Positions 36,679 to 49,645 of a stretch of 64,000 bases of DNA are shown here, in pieces; positions within the stretch are counted from its first letter, which is position 1; the number at the start of each line of letters is the position of its first letter. A program made the translations under genes and the position numbers. The notes beneath the pieces are model-generated. The model was not told where the DNA came from. It ran no database searches and saw nothing but the letters and a program-made list of their open reading frames with translations. The stretch is from Sphagnum magellanicum (Eukaryota; Streptophyta; Sphagnopsida; Sphagnales; Sphagnaceae). The DNA is taken from positions 9,610,001-9,674,000 of the forward strand of contig CM038920.1 in the NCBI GenBank assembly GCA_021904315.1. The letters are read 5' to 3'.

Positions 36679-37394
36679 AGTATTGCTACATGTTTTTTTC
36701 CCATGTCTACCAAATTGTTCAATGAAGAAGCATATGATGAAGCCCAAAAATTGGTGCTACCTAAACACATTTTAACTCGTGTTTATGCATGTTTTTGTAC
36801 ATACAATGGACACATGGAAACATATTGTCTTCATATCATGCCTAAATGTGTTTGAGCATTACCCATAATTCTTGAAAAGAATATCAATCTGGCTTTGGGA
36901 AAAAAATTTAAGGTGTCTAATTGAGGAAAAAAATTAGTATATTCCTTTGTGAACTCCTTAATTCTTTATTCACATACATAGTAATGAACATAAATGAACA
37001 AAAACATGTTGTATTTTAAGGGTATGGTAATTTAGACCGCTATAAACTTAAAACAATCATGACATTGTGATCTCCTTTTTGGTACACCTTAAAAGGATTT
37101 TGACATATGAAACAATATTTATTATATTTTGGTGATCCCACTTATGTTTTTAACAACGTTTTTTTCTGAAGCAAGCTTGAGCGGCAACAAGGTTGCATTT
37201 AACTTCAAATCAAAACACAATAATCTTGCTATGCAATTGGTGTGCTTAGGTGGTTCACTGACCTTCATTTCCCCTATTACACCCAACTTGTCTGAGATCT
37301 AGGTTTTGGTATATGAAGAAGACAAACCATTGTCAAAGAAAATTCAAGAAAAACTATGATGTCTCTCGCAAGTTCAAAGACATCTAAGCTACAT

Positions 37395-38820
37395 AATTTC
37401 CGTGGGCAGAAATGTTCAAGAGTGATTTTGGAGAAATCAACTATGTGAAGTGCATTGTGTGTTCGGCTATGAGGGGAAAGGAGGTTATTTTGGGTCCTAA
37501 ATTGGACACACTTGAAAAGCATGTGAGAAAGACAAAAACAGTTCGAGATATGCCACATTTGGGTAAGAAGGAAAAGGTGTTTTACTTGAACAAGAAAAAC
37601 ACCCATGCCAAGAATGAAGTAATTTATTCTCAACAAAGTGGTATTTCCATTGTTGAACAAGTGATTTAAGGAGGTTTGAAGGGGGAAAGAGGAAGAAAAA
37701 GGCAACAATTTGCCACCATTTTGCATTTGTAGAACAAGGTTGTCCTATGTTGGAGTTTGAAGCCATGAAACCATTGTATTATTTTCTCAATGTTCTTATA
37801 AATCCTACACATCATTGGAGTGATTCTTCTGGTTGGATAATGGTTGAATGCTTACACAAGTAAGTCTTTAACAAAATTCGAAAGATTGTTGCAAGTTCAA
37901 GGTATCTTGCTATTTCTTGTGATGAAGTCACCACTATTGATAACCAATTATGGATTTCAATTCATTTTTACATTGTTCAAGATTGACGTCATTTACCTAT
38001 ATTGATTTCTCTAGAACAAGTCACTAAAGGAGGAGGTTTTGATAATCTAACTAAAGTGATTATGGATGTTCTAAAAAAACATGTAGGTGTTTCTGATATA
38101 TAAGTTGTTGCAAAATTATTGTCATTTGGCATTGACGGTGTAAATGTGTTCTAATGGGTGAGAAATGGTGTTACACGTTAATTATAAGATAAATATGTTC
38201 CCCATGCGAAAAACATTCATTGCATGGCACATCGCATTAATTTAGTGGTGTAAATTTTATTTCATATCCCTATTGTGAAGTGCATAGAAGATTTGTTTTA
38301 GTCACTATATTCATATTTTTCTCATAGCCAAAACAAGCATCTTGAGCTCTTGAAACTTGCAAATTTGGTGAAGGCGAAGGGAAACAAGATCTTGCGAAAT
38401 CTAAGAACACGCTAAATTAACATGCTCAGTCGAACAAAATGGGCTCTCTCAATGTACATGCCATTAATTACAAAGATGGTTGAAAACAATCCATTTTTTA
38501 TGGTTGCTCGGGTGAATTTCGAACTTTTTTGTGATGTGAATTTACTCATTTCCCTTTTTTGTTTGATGCCCATGTTGGAGGTTGTCCATGCGTTGATCAA
38601 ATTGCACATAAAAGGGATGTTTTTGTTTGTGATTATGTTGCAACAATCAAGATTTGCCAAGGACAGTTGTATACTCATTATTCAAATCCTACCACGAAGT
38701 ATACATCTAATGTTTTCAAGGAGTTCGATGATTTGATTGATTACATTCACAACAAACTGCATCTGAAGTTGAAAGGAAGTTCCTTGGACCTCAACACCTC
38801 GGGTGTTGAGTACTTATGAT
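37395..38820 (+). pseudogene. Decayed hAT/ZNF862-like transposase
   Basis: A BED-type finger starts the relic (37412-37600), with KCIVCSAMRGKEVILGPK then LDTLEKHVRKTK giving the C-x2-C and H positions. Then come family-like pieces: SSRYLAISCDEVTTIDNQ, LPILISLEQVTKGGGFDNLT, YVPHAKNIHCMAHRINLVV, KHLELLKLANLVKAKGNKI and RTKWALSMYMPLITKMVE. The order matches plant hAT-related transposases with a DUF4371/ZNF862-like core. Many stops are scattered through 37.86-38.42 kb, so it is long dead. The terminal repeats were not identified. Confidence 0.7.
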
Positions 38821-38929
38821 TTGATTTTGTGAGTTTTACTTTTTGGGCTACAAGTTTAGATGCCCATGGGCAAAAGATGTAGGTGTTTCAAGAGTTCTTC
38901 AATGGTCTTGTGTATGCTACAAAGGCATC

Positions 38930-39800
38930 TTGTTCAAGTTTCCTATTTCAACCCATTTTGAGTTTTTCTTCATTTGAGTTTGTTTGAATTTGTGTCTATA
39001 TAAGTAATGAGTATATTTTAAATACATATGAGTATTTTTTTTGTTTTTGTTTATCTCAATCCTTCTTTGTTTGAATTTATTTTGGTTTGTGATTTTGTGT
39101 TTATTTAAGTTTGTTTAAATTTGTCAATCTCCTTAAGGCCTTTTAACTTTTTGTAAGTTGAGTATGTCTGAATTAAAATATTTGTTTTAGTCATGTTTTA
39201 GGGTTAAGGTTTGAATTGCTACATGTTTGAATTAGTTTGAATTTTCATCTAAGTTAGTTGAATCAATTTGATTTAATTTGAGTTTTTGGGTTTAGGGTTT
39301 AAAATTTAAGTCTGTGTTTGTTTGAACACTGAACATGTCTAATTTTGTGTCTTTTTATTATGTTAAGGTTAGAGAGTCTATGTCTATTTCAGACTTGAGT
39401 CTTCATGAGTTTGTTTATAAGTTTGTGTTTAAATCTGTCTGCACTTATTTGAGGGTCTAGATGCTATATGTTTAAGTTTAGTTGAAGCATCATATTTCTA
39501 AGTTTTTTTGCATCTTGGTTTGAAGTTTTGAATTTTAATTTGAGTCTTGATGTTTAAATAAAGTTTAAGAAACAAATTTGAATGTCTTTATCTATTTGTT
39601 TTGAGTGCCTCGTATTTGAAGTGAATGTCTATTATATGTCCACTATGTAATAATACGTTCTATCATATATTGTCCAATTTTGAATTTGAACTTATGTGTC
39701 ATATGTACATTGTAAGGCCAAACTCTATTGTGTTTGAGCTTTTGTGTCTAATCATCCAATGTTGAATGTCCATTGTAATTTGTGTCTATTTGCAATGTGC
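38930..39800. repeat. T/G-rich low-complexity DNA
   Basis: The stretch is built from degenerate words such as GTTTGAATTTGTGTCT, TAAGTTTG and TTTGAGT with no fixed period. No coding signal is present. Confidence 0.55.
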
Positions 39801-40225
39801 ATAATGTGTCCTAAGTTCTAATTCTAACTCTTGTTGTGAAAAATCACCCAACAATGAAAAAGGACTTTATTCAAATCTAAGAAAGTTCTACACACAAATA
39901 ATTTTATACTACATAGATGATAGTGCAATGTGCATCGCCATAAAGCTATGTAGTATATAGGTTATGTTGCCATATTTTAGATTATGTGATGTACATTTCA
40001 CTAGTTTCTGTTGGTGTAAATTTCCATATTTCGCCATTGTAATGAATTTTTTTTGTTGCACATAGCCATATTTATATTTATTGAAATTTTGTGTAGCCAA
40101 AAGTTCCACAGTACAACATTTGCAATATTGCTAGATATTCACTCCAATTATATGTCTAAGAGCCACCCGTTCGAAATTACAAAATCCTTAAAGAAATGGC
40201 TATATTGGAATCATTCTTGTGCATC

Positions 40226-41500
40226 CTTTACAATTTTCTTAGTGCACATGGGTCCAACAAGTTGAACACTCAATACATGGAGTCTCCTCAAGACCATTAT
40301 TTTCATAACTACGAATGTTGGGCGGTTTTCATTTTTTTGGTGAGAATGATTGATTCCAGTTTTTGGGGAAATTTTTAAAAATCATTTCAATTCTTTAAAA
40401 AAAAATTCCCATTCTGAGAATCGCCCTAGTTTTCAGAATTAAAAAAAAATCTGGATTAGGTGAATTTCAGAATTAGTGATTCTCATAGAATTTTGAACTG
40501 TTGGTTTTCAAGGACGATTCTCACAAGTCGATTCTCATATATCATGATTTTTTGTCATATATTTATTTTACATTTTTTGTTTTTTGTTTTTTGTGTTTTT
40601 TTAATCTTACAATCAACATTTTTTTTGTGGCATGAAACTTAGTTTAACAGCAAAATTTAGTGCTAAACTGAGTTTGCTCTATCTTTTCTTCACTTGAACA
40701 GTTTCAACTAATCATTCTTGCTGGTATGTGTACTGTAGCTATAAATGTTCTCGAGCCTGGTGCATTTACTGCTGAGTCTCAGTATTTCATATCCTAATTT
40801 TTAAAAAATTCATGACTTTCCAAACAATAGCCAAGAGGGGATGAAGATCAAATGGGGGGTTCAACTCAGGCCCAACAAGGCACGACTTTCTGGATAACTA
40901 TAATATTTACTTTTTATTTTTCACCATGAGAACTGGACCCTTTCCAAAGTGTGAAAATCAATCAAATTTTATGCCAAGTGAGAGCTTAAGTGAAGCTCAC
41001 CTCCGGTGAGAACCTTCTATCCAGTTCTCATGGTGATTCTCGTCTTCAATTCTCATTGGCTGGTTCTCATTGAGAACCAGATTGAAAACTGGTGTTGGTT
41101 TTAGCTAAGGAGTGAGAACCACCCAACACCAGTAACTACCTATGTAAGTGGGTAAGTAGCATATATTAGTACGTAGGGCGCTGGCTGGCTACAAAGGTAG
41201 GTACATAATACATACATTCCAATGGTGAGTATAAACCAAAGTGGTAATTACGGGACAAGAATATAATGAAATTTGTTTTCCTGTCCACAGACCATCAATA
41301 TAAACACTTCTGAAACTTTTTTCTAATGTATTTAAAAATATATTTACACAACATAAAAGCTAGCAGGGCATTTCAGATAATCAAATGCTCATAAGTATAG
41401 ACATTCCATTTTCCAAAATACTCCACATTGTTTTCTTTCCATAAACCTAGTGGATACCCTCCAGATACTTGCCTGATACCACAAGAAAAAAAATAAAAAT
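40226..41500. repeat. Dispersed repeat, copy A (interrupted)
   Basis: The parts 40226-40304 and 41132-41500 together match 59409-59855 in order and orientation, at roughly 85 percent identity by eye. Shared words include TCCAACAAGTTGAA, ACTACCTATGTAAGTGGGTA and CATTCCATTTTCCAAAAT. Between the two parts lies the hAT-type MITE at 40313-41131. On the minus strand both copies keep a related peptide (GGYPLGLWKENNVEYFGKWN here). Confidence 0.8.
40313..41131. mobile_element. hAT-type MITE, 819 bp, with empty-site sister
   Basis: The left end GAATGTTGGGCGGTTTTCA and the complement of the right end, TGGTGTTGGGTGGTTCTCA, form imperfect inverted repeats of the CAGTGTTGGG type. The flanks are ATAACTAC (40305-40312) and GTAACTAC (41132-41139), an 8-bp duplication with one change. 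The sister repeat at 59.49 kb has a single GTAACTAC at the same point, i.e. the unoccupied site. No protein is encoded. Confidence 0.85.
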
Positions 41501-44500
41501 GTTTATTTGGGGGCAATAATTACACCTTGTATAGCCCTTGGGCCCAAGCTTTAAAGGATAGATTCAGGCCCACACACACTTCTTCTTCATGGGGCCCCAT
41601 ATTTAGGAAAGGCCCAAGAGGTCAAGCTTTATCCTAAGGGTAACCTTTTTTCAAGAGAGATAAATGGACATGTCAACACATTAGTTGTTACCCACCACCG
41701 AATTATAACTCATAATTCCTATCCTCTTTTGCACATGCAAGAAAAACGACCTCCTCACATAGGATCCAATCTTGACTGTTACTTTGTCCCATTAGGGGGC
41801 TTATTTTGTCTCTTGAAAATTGGTTATTCCTGGTAACTGGCTCCCTCTTGTCAGTTACTTAATACATAATGGGATGGTACCTATTGGCTCACTCTTCGTT
41901 TTAGATTTCACAATATAATTTCAATAACAGTAGGCTAGTGGCAGTGCTTGAGGAGAAGGAGCCTTCCTCTAGTGACTTCCAAATAAAATGAAGAAAATTT
42001 TGGGACTTCTTCATCATGAAGCCTCATGCAGATTTTTATGCAGATTTTTATGCTACGTAGGAGCCAGTGTTGGTTAGTCACCCACATTTGACGGTTTGGA
42101 ACTAGAAGTTGTAATTCTGATTCTAACAAACTGGTCCAAATTCCACAATTGTAATTGGACTCAACCAAGTTTTTAAAATTTTAAGAACCATAATTGGATT
42201 TGGATTACATTTTTTTCCATAAATAATTGGCTAGAACCATTGCTAACAATTGGTAAACTGTTGACTTTGGTATAGGTTGCACAAAATTCGACCGAAATTG
42301 GGTTTGATTTTCATAAATGGAATCCATATTTTTTGAAAAACCTAATGTAGAGTTGGGTTCCTAGTTCCATTCAAATATGGATCTAGGGCAGGATGAATTT
42401 GAGTTTTTTTCTTAGGAATTAGAACTAAAGGTTCTTCGTGAAAATGAAAAATTGCCCACCACTCATATGGCCATGGAGTAGACCTTCATTTCAGAATGCC
42501 CTAGATGTGGGGCCTTGTCCTACACTAATGTACAGTGTCCTACACAATGTGTGAACCAGTGTTGACCGGTTCTCACTTTTCAAGACAACTTTCAATCACA
42601 TTTCCATTGTTTTTTAACTTGAAAGAATCTTTAGTTCCATTTCAGGGATTTTAAAAACATTTTGACAAAACCTCTAGTCTGGTTTTAGACCTAATTCTTC
42701 AATTTAAAAAAACCCTAGTTTTGGGTTTAGCTTTTAAAAAAAATTAAGCAACTTCGATTGTAAACCGGGTCTGGTTCTACCTATTATGCATAGGCCAAAA
42801 CTGATTTTTTTTTAGTTACTACCATCACACCACCAATAGGATGTAACCAACCATATCAACCGTGTGCCTAAACTCAATTTTTTTTTTAAAAAGAAAAAAA
42901 AAGATTGCATCCTTGGTTGAAAGATGTCTCAAAAGTAAGAACTACATGCCTAATGCCAACCCAAATGATTTACAAGACAACAAAGCGTTTAGTGAGCATT
43001 GGGACAAAAGATTTGGAGTTTGATTAAGCAAAAAATTGCATTTGCTCATAAAATAATAGATTAAAATGCCTGCCAAGGGATTATGCATTATTTACTAAAT
43101 AGGTTGGAACTTTTCTTCCTCCCTTATAGCTGCTCAGGAAAGCAAATTGTTCACTTCCTTCTTCACCTAAGGTTTTCCAAGATAATACATCATCTTCCAT
43201 TTTCCTTCTGAGTTAAACTCTTTGAAAAACAAAAGTTATTGGAGATACAAAAACTTGGGCTTCTTTGTTTGGACCACTATTCAAACGAGTGATAGTGATA
43301 GTTAATCTAAGTTAGGTCCTCATCAAAAGGATTAGGACTATTGAAAGTGAAACTCCTTCATATGCAAAGAATAGAACTTAGGGATCCTTCCCACCTTTCT
43401 TTGACAATTTGACTTACATGTAAAGATTGCTTAATTGCCACACATTGGATTTCAAATGTATAGTTACAAAAAACAATTGTAGAACAACAAATAGAGTTTG
43501 CTTAGTTAAAAAATTTCTTTTGCATAGTTGTTTTGACGTCATATAAACTTTAAAGAAAAGAACATTGAAAGTGCAATCAAAGTTTGTTATCACAACATAT
43601 ATAAAGGGTTACATAAATTTCTTCCCAAGAACTTGAGGTCTCTATATTCAGAGGTCTCCATCAAGCATAATAGCTAGCATGCTTATAGATGGCCACTAGC
43701 CCAACCATGAAAGTCATCAAATTTCAATGCACAAGCTATGGGGACCGTATTAAAATTCTCAAAATAAGTTAAGACCTTCCATGTAAGTGAAACTATTACA
43801 TCCCACAATTTGGCTATAGACTGAGCCAGTTGCTACAACATATTACTAAAAGAAGAATAAAATTGTCCAACACTAGAACATTGTATATTCCCCATGTTTG
43901 TTGGAAACCTTGAACTTATTTTGAAAATGTCATGTATGTCAAAACCTAAGTCAGCAAGTAACCTGGAAGCCACTTGAGGATAAAATTATTTTAAAAATTT
44001 ATTAAAAAACCCCTTAAGGGTGTATGTGCAAAATCAAAAAATTGATTATTCATGCTATGCACTGTGCATGAGGTTTTGAACCCCTATACACAACCACAGA
44101 ATCAAATCACCAAACTAGTTCCCACTTCTTTGAGTCTGGCTTATTTTAGTTTTCACTAACAAATGTTAGGATCAATAATGAAAAATATTAAGTTCTTTTG
44201 GTGTATTGTTTGGTCTCAAGTTAGCAATACAATAATGATTTTCTTTGAAAGGTCAAGTAGTTCTCATGTAAAGTCATTAAAGCCAAGAGGTTGCAATTAA
44301 GTTTCAATATTTTGTAAGCTTTCATTATTTCGTCTAGTGTTATCATAAAATATAAAAATAGAGAGAGTATCCAAAACAAGCCACCAATTGTGTAATGATT
44401 CTACATTTTGTGGCAGGTTCAAACTAAAAAGTTCTTTTACTAGATTTAGAACTTCTCATTTAGATGCATCCACTTTTATGAAATATGGCCATCCACCATA

Positions 44501-44782
44501 TGCACACATGGTATTTTACATGTCACTCACGCATTGGGTCAAATGAATGCGCCAAAGTTTTATGCACAAATCCTACACCAATGTATAGTGTCTTCCATAT
44601 AGGCAAATAAAAGATAGAATGGAGGGGGGAAATGGAGAAGAAACAACAATGCAGAGTGTCAACATAAGGATTGCACACAATCTCCTTTCATCATACTGTG
44701 TAGATTTCATGGAATAAATGTTATTTTATTGTTACAACATTAGTCTCAAGGTTGCAAATTGGCTTCCCCAGTTGATAGGTAT
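41501..44782. other. No gene seen; scattered hAT-MITE-like termini
   Basis: CAGTGTTGGTTAGTCACC at 42065 and CAGTGTTGACCGGTTCTCAC at 42557 look like left ends of hAT-type MITEs, with long runs of GGTTCTnA-like words between, but no flanking 8-bp duplications could be paired. The rest, 42.9-44.78 kb, has no feature I can support. Confidence 0.45.
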
Positions 44783-44802
44783 CTTTCTTTCTTTCTTTCT
44801 TT
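44783..44802. repeat. (CTTT)n microsatellite, tail of the LINE
   Basis: Five CTTT units on the plus strand lie at the 3' end of the minus-strand LINE, reading (GAAA)n after TTAAATTAAAA. A simple-repeat tail is usual for several LINE clades. Confidence 0.85.
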
Positions 44803-47800
44803 TAATTTAACGTCAATACCCGGACCAGAGAGATCCATTTGACGACAATTACAAAGTTGACTTGAGCAAAACACTCCTGTTGTCTAGGCAAGAAACTAAG
44901 TACAAAGCTACCGCTTTCTGATTAGCCGAATGCATCAATTCAGGAAGTAAGCTGCACGGTGTCAATTATTTCCCTAATTGTTGACTAAACTTGCAACGAA
45001 TGTCATGGTGAGCTGGGCACACTAATAACAAGTGGTCTTCATCCTCAACAGCTCCTAGGGAACATAGACGACAAATCCTATCTCTCCTCGGGACACTCTC
45101 AGGCTTTGCATGCCTGCCACACTCTACCTCCAAACGATGGTTTGAACATCTGAACCTTGACAAAGATTGCCTAAGCTGAACATTTGTGATCATTTGCAAA
45201 TACCTCTAATGTGCATATGAGTATCCAGATTCTATTGTACAGCTTGTGTTCATCAGCTGGTATGTACGTAATTTGCTACTTTTGGTTCTGGCCTGGTCAC
45301 CATAAGTGGATTCTAGGTAAGAAGCCTGTGCCCTTGCTATAGCACACTTGATATTAGCATAGAGAACTTCAACACCTTGGTCTTTAAGCCACAACTGCAC
45401 GTTTAGGAGCCAACATTGTTGGTTATCATTGAGCATGTTGAGCATCTGGATCTGGGTCTGGTAGGCACAGTACAACAGACGATCTGCTGTGGATTTCCGT
45501 AATCTATCATAATACTTGAGAGTTTGTTGCCACCAAAAATATTCTAATGGATACCTTCCAAACTCCCCCAACACAACAAAAGTGCTTGTTGTTTTATTGA
45601 CCCCTAATATTCCTCTCAGGAACATTCTATGTACTTGTTCTGCTTGTTGCAACCCTTTCGCCCCTGTACAACCTGTCCACACCTCGCATGCATAGCTCAG
45701 TACTGGGCATACCAGTGAGTCGAACAACTGACACATTACTTCCGGATCTGTTATGCTCAGATCATTGCATCTGCGGCGTAATGCAAACAGTGCCTTCTTC
45801 CCAGCAGCAGTCAATTTGGCTATGGCTACTATCATGCCTTTTGTACTATGTAACTTTAAGCCCAAGTATCTGAATGATTGAACCCGCTCAATGGTTGTCC
45901 CTCTGTATGTGAACTCTGGCGTTACACTGTGGTGTTTCTCAAACACCACCACCTTGGTCTTGCTCACATTGATGACCAATTGTCGGTCAACACAAAACTC
46001 AGACAAAGCATTTATTTGTTTCTGCAACCCTTGTGGGGTTTCTGACATCAATGCCAGATCATCGGCATACAACAATAATTTGACTATTATGTCTGCCAGC
46101 TGTGGCGGGTTGTCGCCCTCAAGTGCATCTAGATGTTTCTCAAGTCCATCAAGGTAGAGTCCAAAAAGCAATGGACTGAGTGGACAGCCTTGTTTGACCC
46201 CAATGCCACATGGGAACCGGGCTGATAGCCCTTCTGTTGGATGCATAACTCTAACGCTATCCTGGCTATACATGCTCTGTAGACATTGCATGAAGCGACC
46301 CACAATTCCCATCTCATCTAACACTTGCCATAGCAGATCACGGGGCACTGTATCAAAAGCTTTGCGGAAGTCCACAAAACAGCAGTACACCTTTTTGCGT
46401 TTGTGAATGCTTTGTTCAATGAGCGTTCGCAAAATGTACAGGTTATCCGTGGTGCGGAAATCTTTCCTAAAACCAGCCTGTCCCCTGGCACGTAGGCCCC
46501 TCTCTTCTACCCAGCTGCTCAACCGTGCCTCAAGAATCATGGCAAACACCTTAGCCAATACAGGACCCACTATGATTCCCCTGTAGTTTTCAAATTGCAA
46601 GGCATCACCACCCTTGTGCAATGCATGAATGACTCCAGTAGACAAGCTTCCTGAGTAACCTTGTTACAACAACTTGTTGAATACAATCTGTAGTGGCACA
46701 TGTAACATATCGCCAGCATCAAGTAGAAACTCTGCTTTGATGCCATCTAAGCCAGCAGACTTGTTACGTTTGAGTCTCCTCATCACTTGTGCAATTTCAT
46801 CCAAGGTTATGTCACAGTTTAATGTGCTGCAAGCATCACTCGCAAAAGGGTGTGACAAGTTCAAGACCACCTGATCTGTAGAACTACCCTGTGCCCCAGC
46901 TGGATTACTGGGGCATTGTGCTTCCAGTAGCTTCTGGAAGCCAGTAACCAAGTCTATTTTGCTGATAGCAATGGATCGCTCCTTGGTCTTGGAGTATTGC
47001 CTCCAGAAGCTGGCTGGATTTGTCTTTGCTAGTGCACACAACTGTCGCCCTTGCAGCTTCTTGTACGTGCGTTTCTTACGACGCAGTAGCTGTTTAAGTT
47101 GCTTCCTCCATTCGCGTGCTAGATGGCTATTAGGATGAAGCTTTGCATATGCAGATACTTCCTTGTGCTTGCTACGACATTCAGTGTCAAACCATGGTTG
47201 ATGATGATGTTGTGTTGTACTGGTGCGTGCCGTAGGGCAGCCATGCACAGCTGCAGCGACGTTACAAATGCAATCATGCAACAACTGCACGGCCATGTCC
47301 ACATTGTTTGTGTCACTCATCTGTGCTGTGCACTGGGCAATCTGTTGCTGCAAGTGTTGACAATACTGTGTGCACTTGCTAGCATAATATTTGAAACGAC
47401 GGATGTCTGCACGAGAATCTGAAATTGTGGGTGACACATGTTGCCAAGGTAACTGTAAGTTGAGTGAAAGTGGCCTGTGGTCGGAATCACCCCCTTTTCC
47501 ACAGAATAGAGGGCATTTATGTACCACAAGTGATGTGGCACAATCAAACAGAGCAGGTGATGCGACCATATAATCCACAAGGCTGGAGCCGCCATTGGCA
47601 AGGCAAGTGCATTCCCCTGATACATCGCCTGTGATCCTGCCATTGAGAATGAACAATCCTGAGGAGCTACAAAGGTCTAAGAACTCATTGTGCCAACCTT
47701 TCAACCCCCCCTTGTCCGAGTTATGTCGCTTAGGCAAAACCTCCGGGAAGTCATTCCCTAATGGCAGTGTGTCAGGTATGTGCTCTGTAAAGTAACGACA

Positions 47801-48340
47801 ATCAACATAGTCGTCAGCTGCACTAGTCCTTGCATTGAAATCACTAGTGAGTAAAATACTGCCCCCAAGGTCCTGAATCGTGTCGACCTCTGCAGCAATG
47901 TTATCAAACAAGCCTTCATTAGCATATGGGGACCCTTTGGGTGGAGCATATACTACAGCCAAAAACAACAGTGCAGCCCTCGAACGTTGGAACTGTAGCC
48001 ACAATCTGGTGCCATCTGTGCTCTGTTTCCATAAGGATACACAATCTGACTAGGAGTCATTTACAAATACTGCAACACCACCACTATGCTTCACTGTTGC
48101 TCTGACTGAGCTCATGTCAAATACAGGGCGTGGATTGTGTAAACATTGAAAACCAGGCATCTGCAGTGGTGTTTCATCAGGGAACAAGTGGGTTTCCGTG
48201 AGTGCAACAACATCTGATTCATCAAACAATCTCTGTATATGTGAACTGGTACTTAGCTTTGTGTTTGTCCCCCCATGGATGTTCCACAAGGAGACTCGTA
48301 ATGCTCTCTGGTCCCAGCACCCCTAGTGCTGAGCTGAGTA
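44783..48340 (-). mobile_element. LINE (non-LTR retrotransposon), 5'-truncated, one frame with three stops
   Basis: On the minus strand the order is endonuclease, reverse transcriptase, zinc-finger tail. The apurinic-type endonuclease begins near 48310 (RVSLWNIHGG, DVVALTETHL) and continues with SDFNART, SLVDYMVAS and DSDHRPLSL. The reverse transcriptase (about 46.8-45.3 kb) has KSAGLDGIKAEFL, YRGIIVGPVLAKVF, FVDFRKAFDTVPRDLLW, GVKQGCPLSPLLFGLYLDGL and the catalytic YADD near 46067. The tail (44966-45199) has CRLCSLGAVEDEDHLLLVC, a zinc-knuckle-like motif. All parts lie in one frame, interrupted only by TAG (48050-48052), TAA (46664-46666) and TAG (45206-45208). No ORF1 is present, so the 5' end is lost. 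The 3' end is a (GAAA)n tail at 44802-44783. The clade is uncertain (I/Jockey/RTE-like). GC is clearly higher than the surroundings, suggesting a fairly young copy. Confidence 0.9.
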
Positions 48341-49426
48341 TCCGTGCCCTTGAGACCATTACAAGGCCAAATGGTCATAGATTAAAATATTATACTTTAG
48401 TTTGGGCTTGACTCTTAATGTAAACCCCTTGAGGCTGATCTCAGTGGCTGCACCAATAAGATTGGTCAATTTGCGTTCAACCTTGGCATCAACTCCTTAT
48501 GTAAAGTGGACCTTACCTACTTCTTGAGCCTTAAGTTCTAGCCTATGCAACTATTCTAAACTATTCTGTAATGTCTATACGAAAATGGTTGAAGGTCATC
48601 TATTTCTCACCAAAAGATCAACCTACTTTCAGTGTTAAGATGTCATACACCCAAACGAATCCAGAGTCCTTAGATAACTGCATGGCCCAATAAAGTTTGT
48701 CAAGTTTACATCCTTTGGCTACTGATCACAAAACTAAAGATAAAAATTGCTTCAAACTTGAGAGAGATCATGCTAAGTTTTGATTATCAATATATCTATC
48801 AATGACAAAACTAAAGATGAAACTTGTTTGAAATCCAAGAGAGATTACGAATAGGCATTGGGTTAGGTATCTAATTATCTATTACTCACAAAATTAAAGA
48901 TAAAAATGTTTGGAGACTGAAAAGAGATGTTGATGAGTTTAAGGTATCTTACAAATCACAAGACAACAGAAAAAACAATTGTCTGAGACCCAAAACAGAT
49001 GATGAGTTTTGGGCATGTATCAATCACCAAACTAAAGATAATACCATAGTTGAATAGCAGGATCATTGGGTCTGTTGAATAATTATCTCATTTTGAAGAT
49101 TCCATTTTGAGAAACAGGAATATTCCTGAATATTTCAAAAGATGCTTCATTTTCTTTCATAAGATAATTTTCTTTGAGGAAAAAAAATTTAAAAATTTCA
49201 CCATGTCAAAAAATAATATTTTGCCTTGGCCCTTGGGATTCACCCTTGCCTTTAACAACTGAGACATAGGGGTTGTATTTAAATGAATGGTTGAGGTTGC
49301 CTTCCAAAAGAAAGCCTTGCTATAGGGAACTTACACAATATCTGTCAGGCAAGCTTGGAGCAGGGATTGCTGGGGGAGGTGGTCCCCATTTACACCGCAC
49401 TCTTCTCTCAGGTTGTTACAGCTATC
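48341..49426. other. No gene seen between LINE and MITE
   Basis: Degenerate repeated words (AAACTAAAGATAAAAnT) recur near 48.73, 48.81, 48.89 and 49.03 kb with no strict period. No target duplication for the LINE could be identified at its left and right borders. Confidence 0.45.
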
Positions 49427-49429
49427 TAA

Positions 49430-49642
49430 AGGTGCATTCACACTTGGTGTTAATGACTTTAGTATTACGCCCCCTAACACCAAGCTAGTCATTTAGAACT
49501 TAAACCTATTTACCATGAAGATTTTATGTTAAGTTAACATTCACTTAATATTAAATAATCACCCATTTAACATTGGGTGTCATGTAAGATGCCACCTAGA
49601 TTTTCACTTAACACTGACTTAACATTAGATGTGAATGCACCT
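49430..49642. mobile_element. PIF/Harbinger-like MITE, 213 bp
   Basis: Inverted repeats AGGTGCATTCACA (left) and TGTGAATGCACCT (right) are perfect over 13 bp. TAA flanks both sides (49427-49429 and 49643-49645), fitting the 3-bp TWA target of Harbinger/Tourist elements. The interior is non-coding and rich in CACTTAAnAnT words. The ends are so clean that the copy looks young. Confidence 0.85.
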
Positions 49643-49645
49643 TAA

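Noticed and set aside
45206-48052. Stop-codon reassignment suggested by three stops in an otherwise open LINE frame
   Set aside because: Host-gene relics use standard stops, the hAT transposase ends in TAA, and the three sites are explained by single-base changes in a dead copy.
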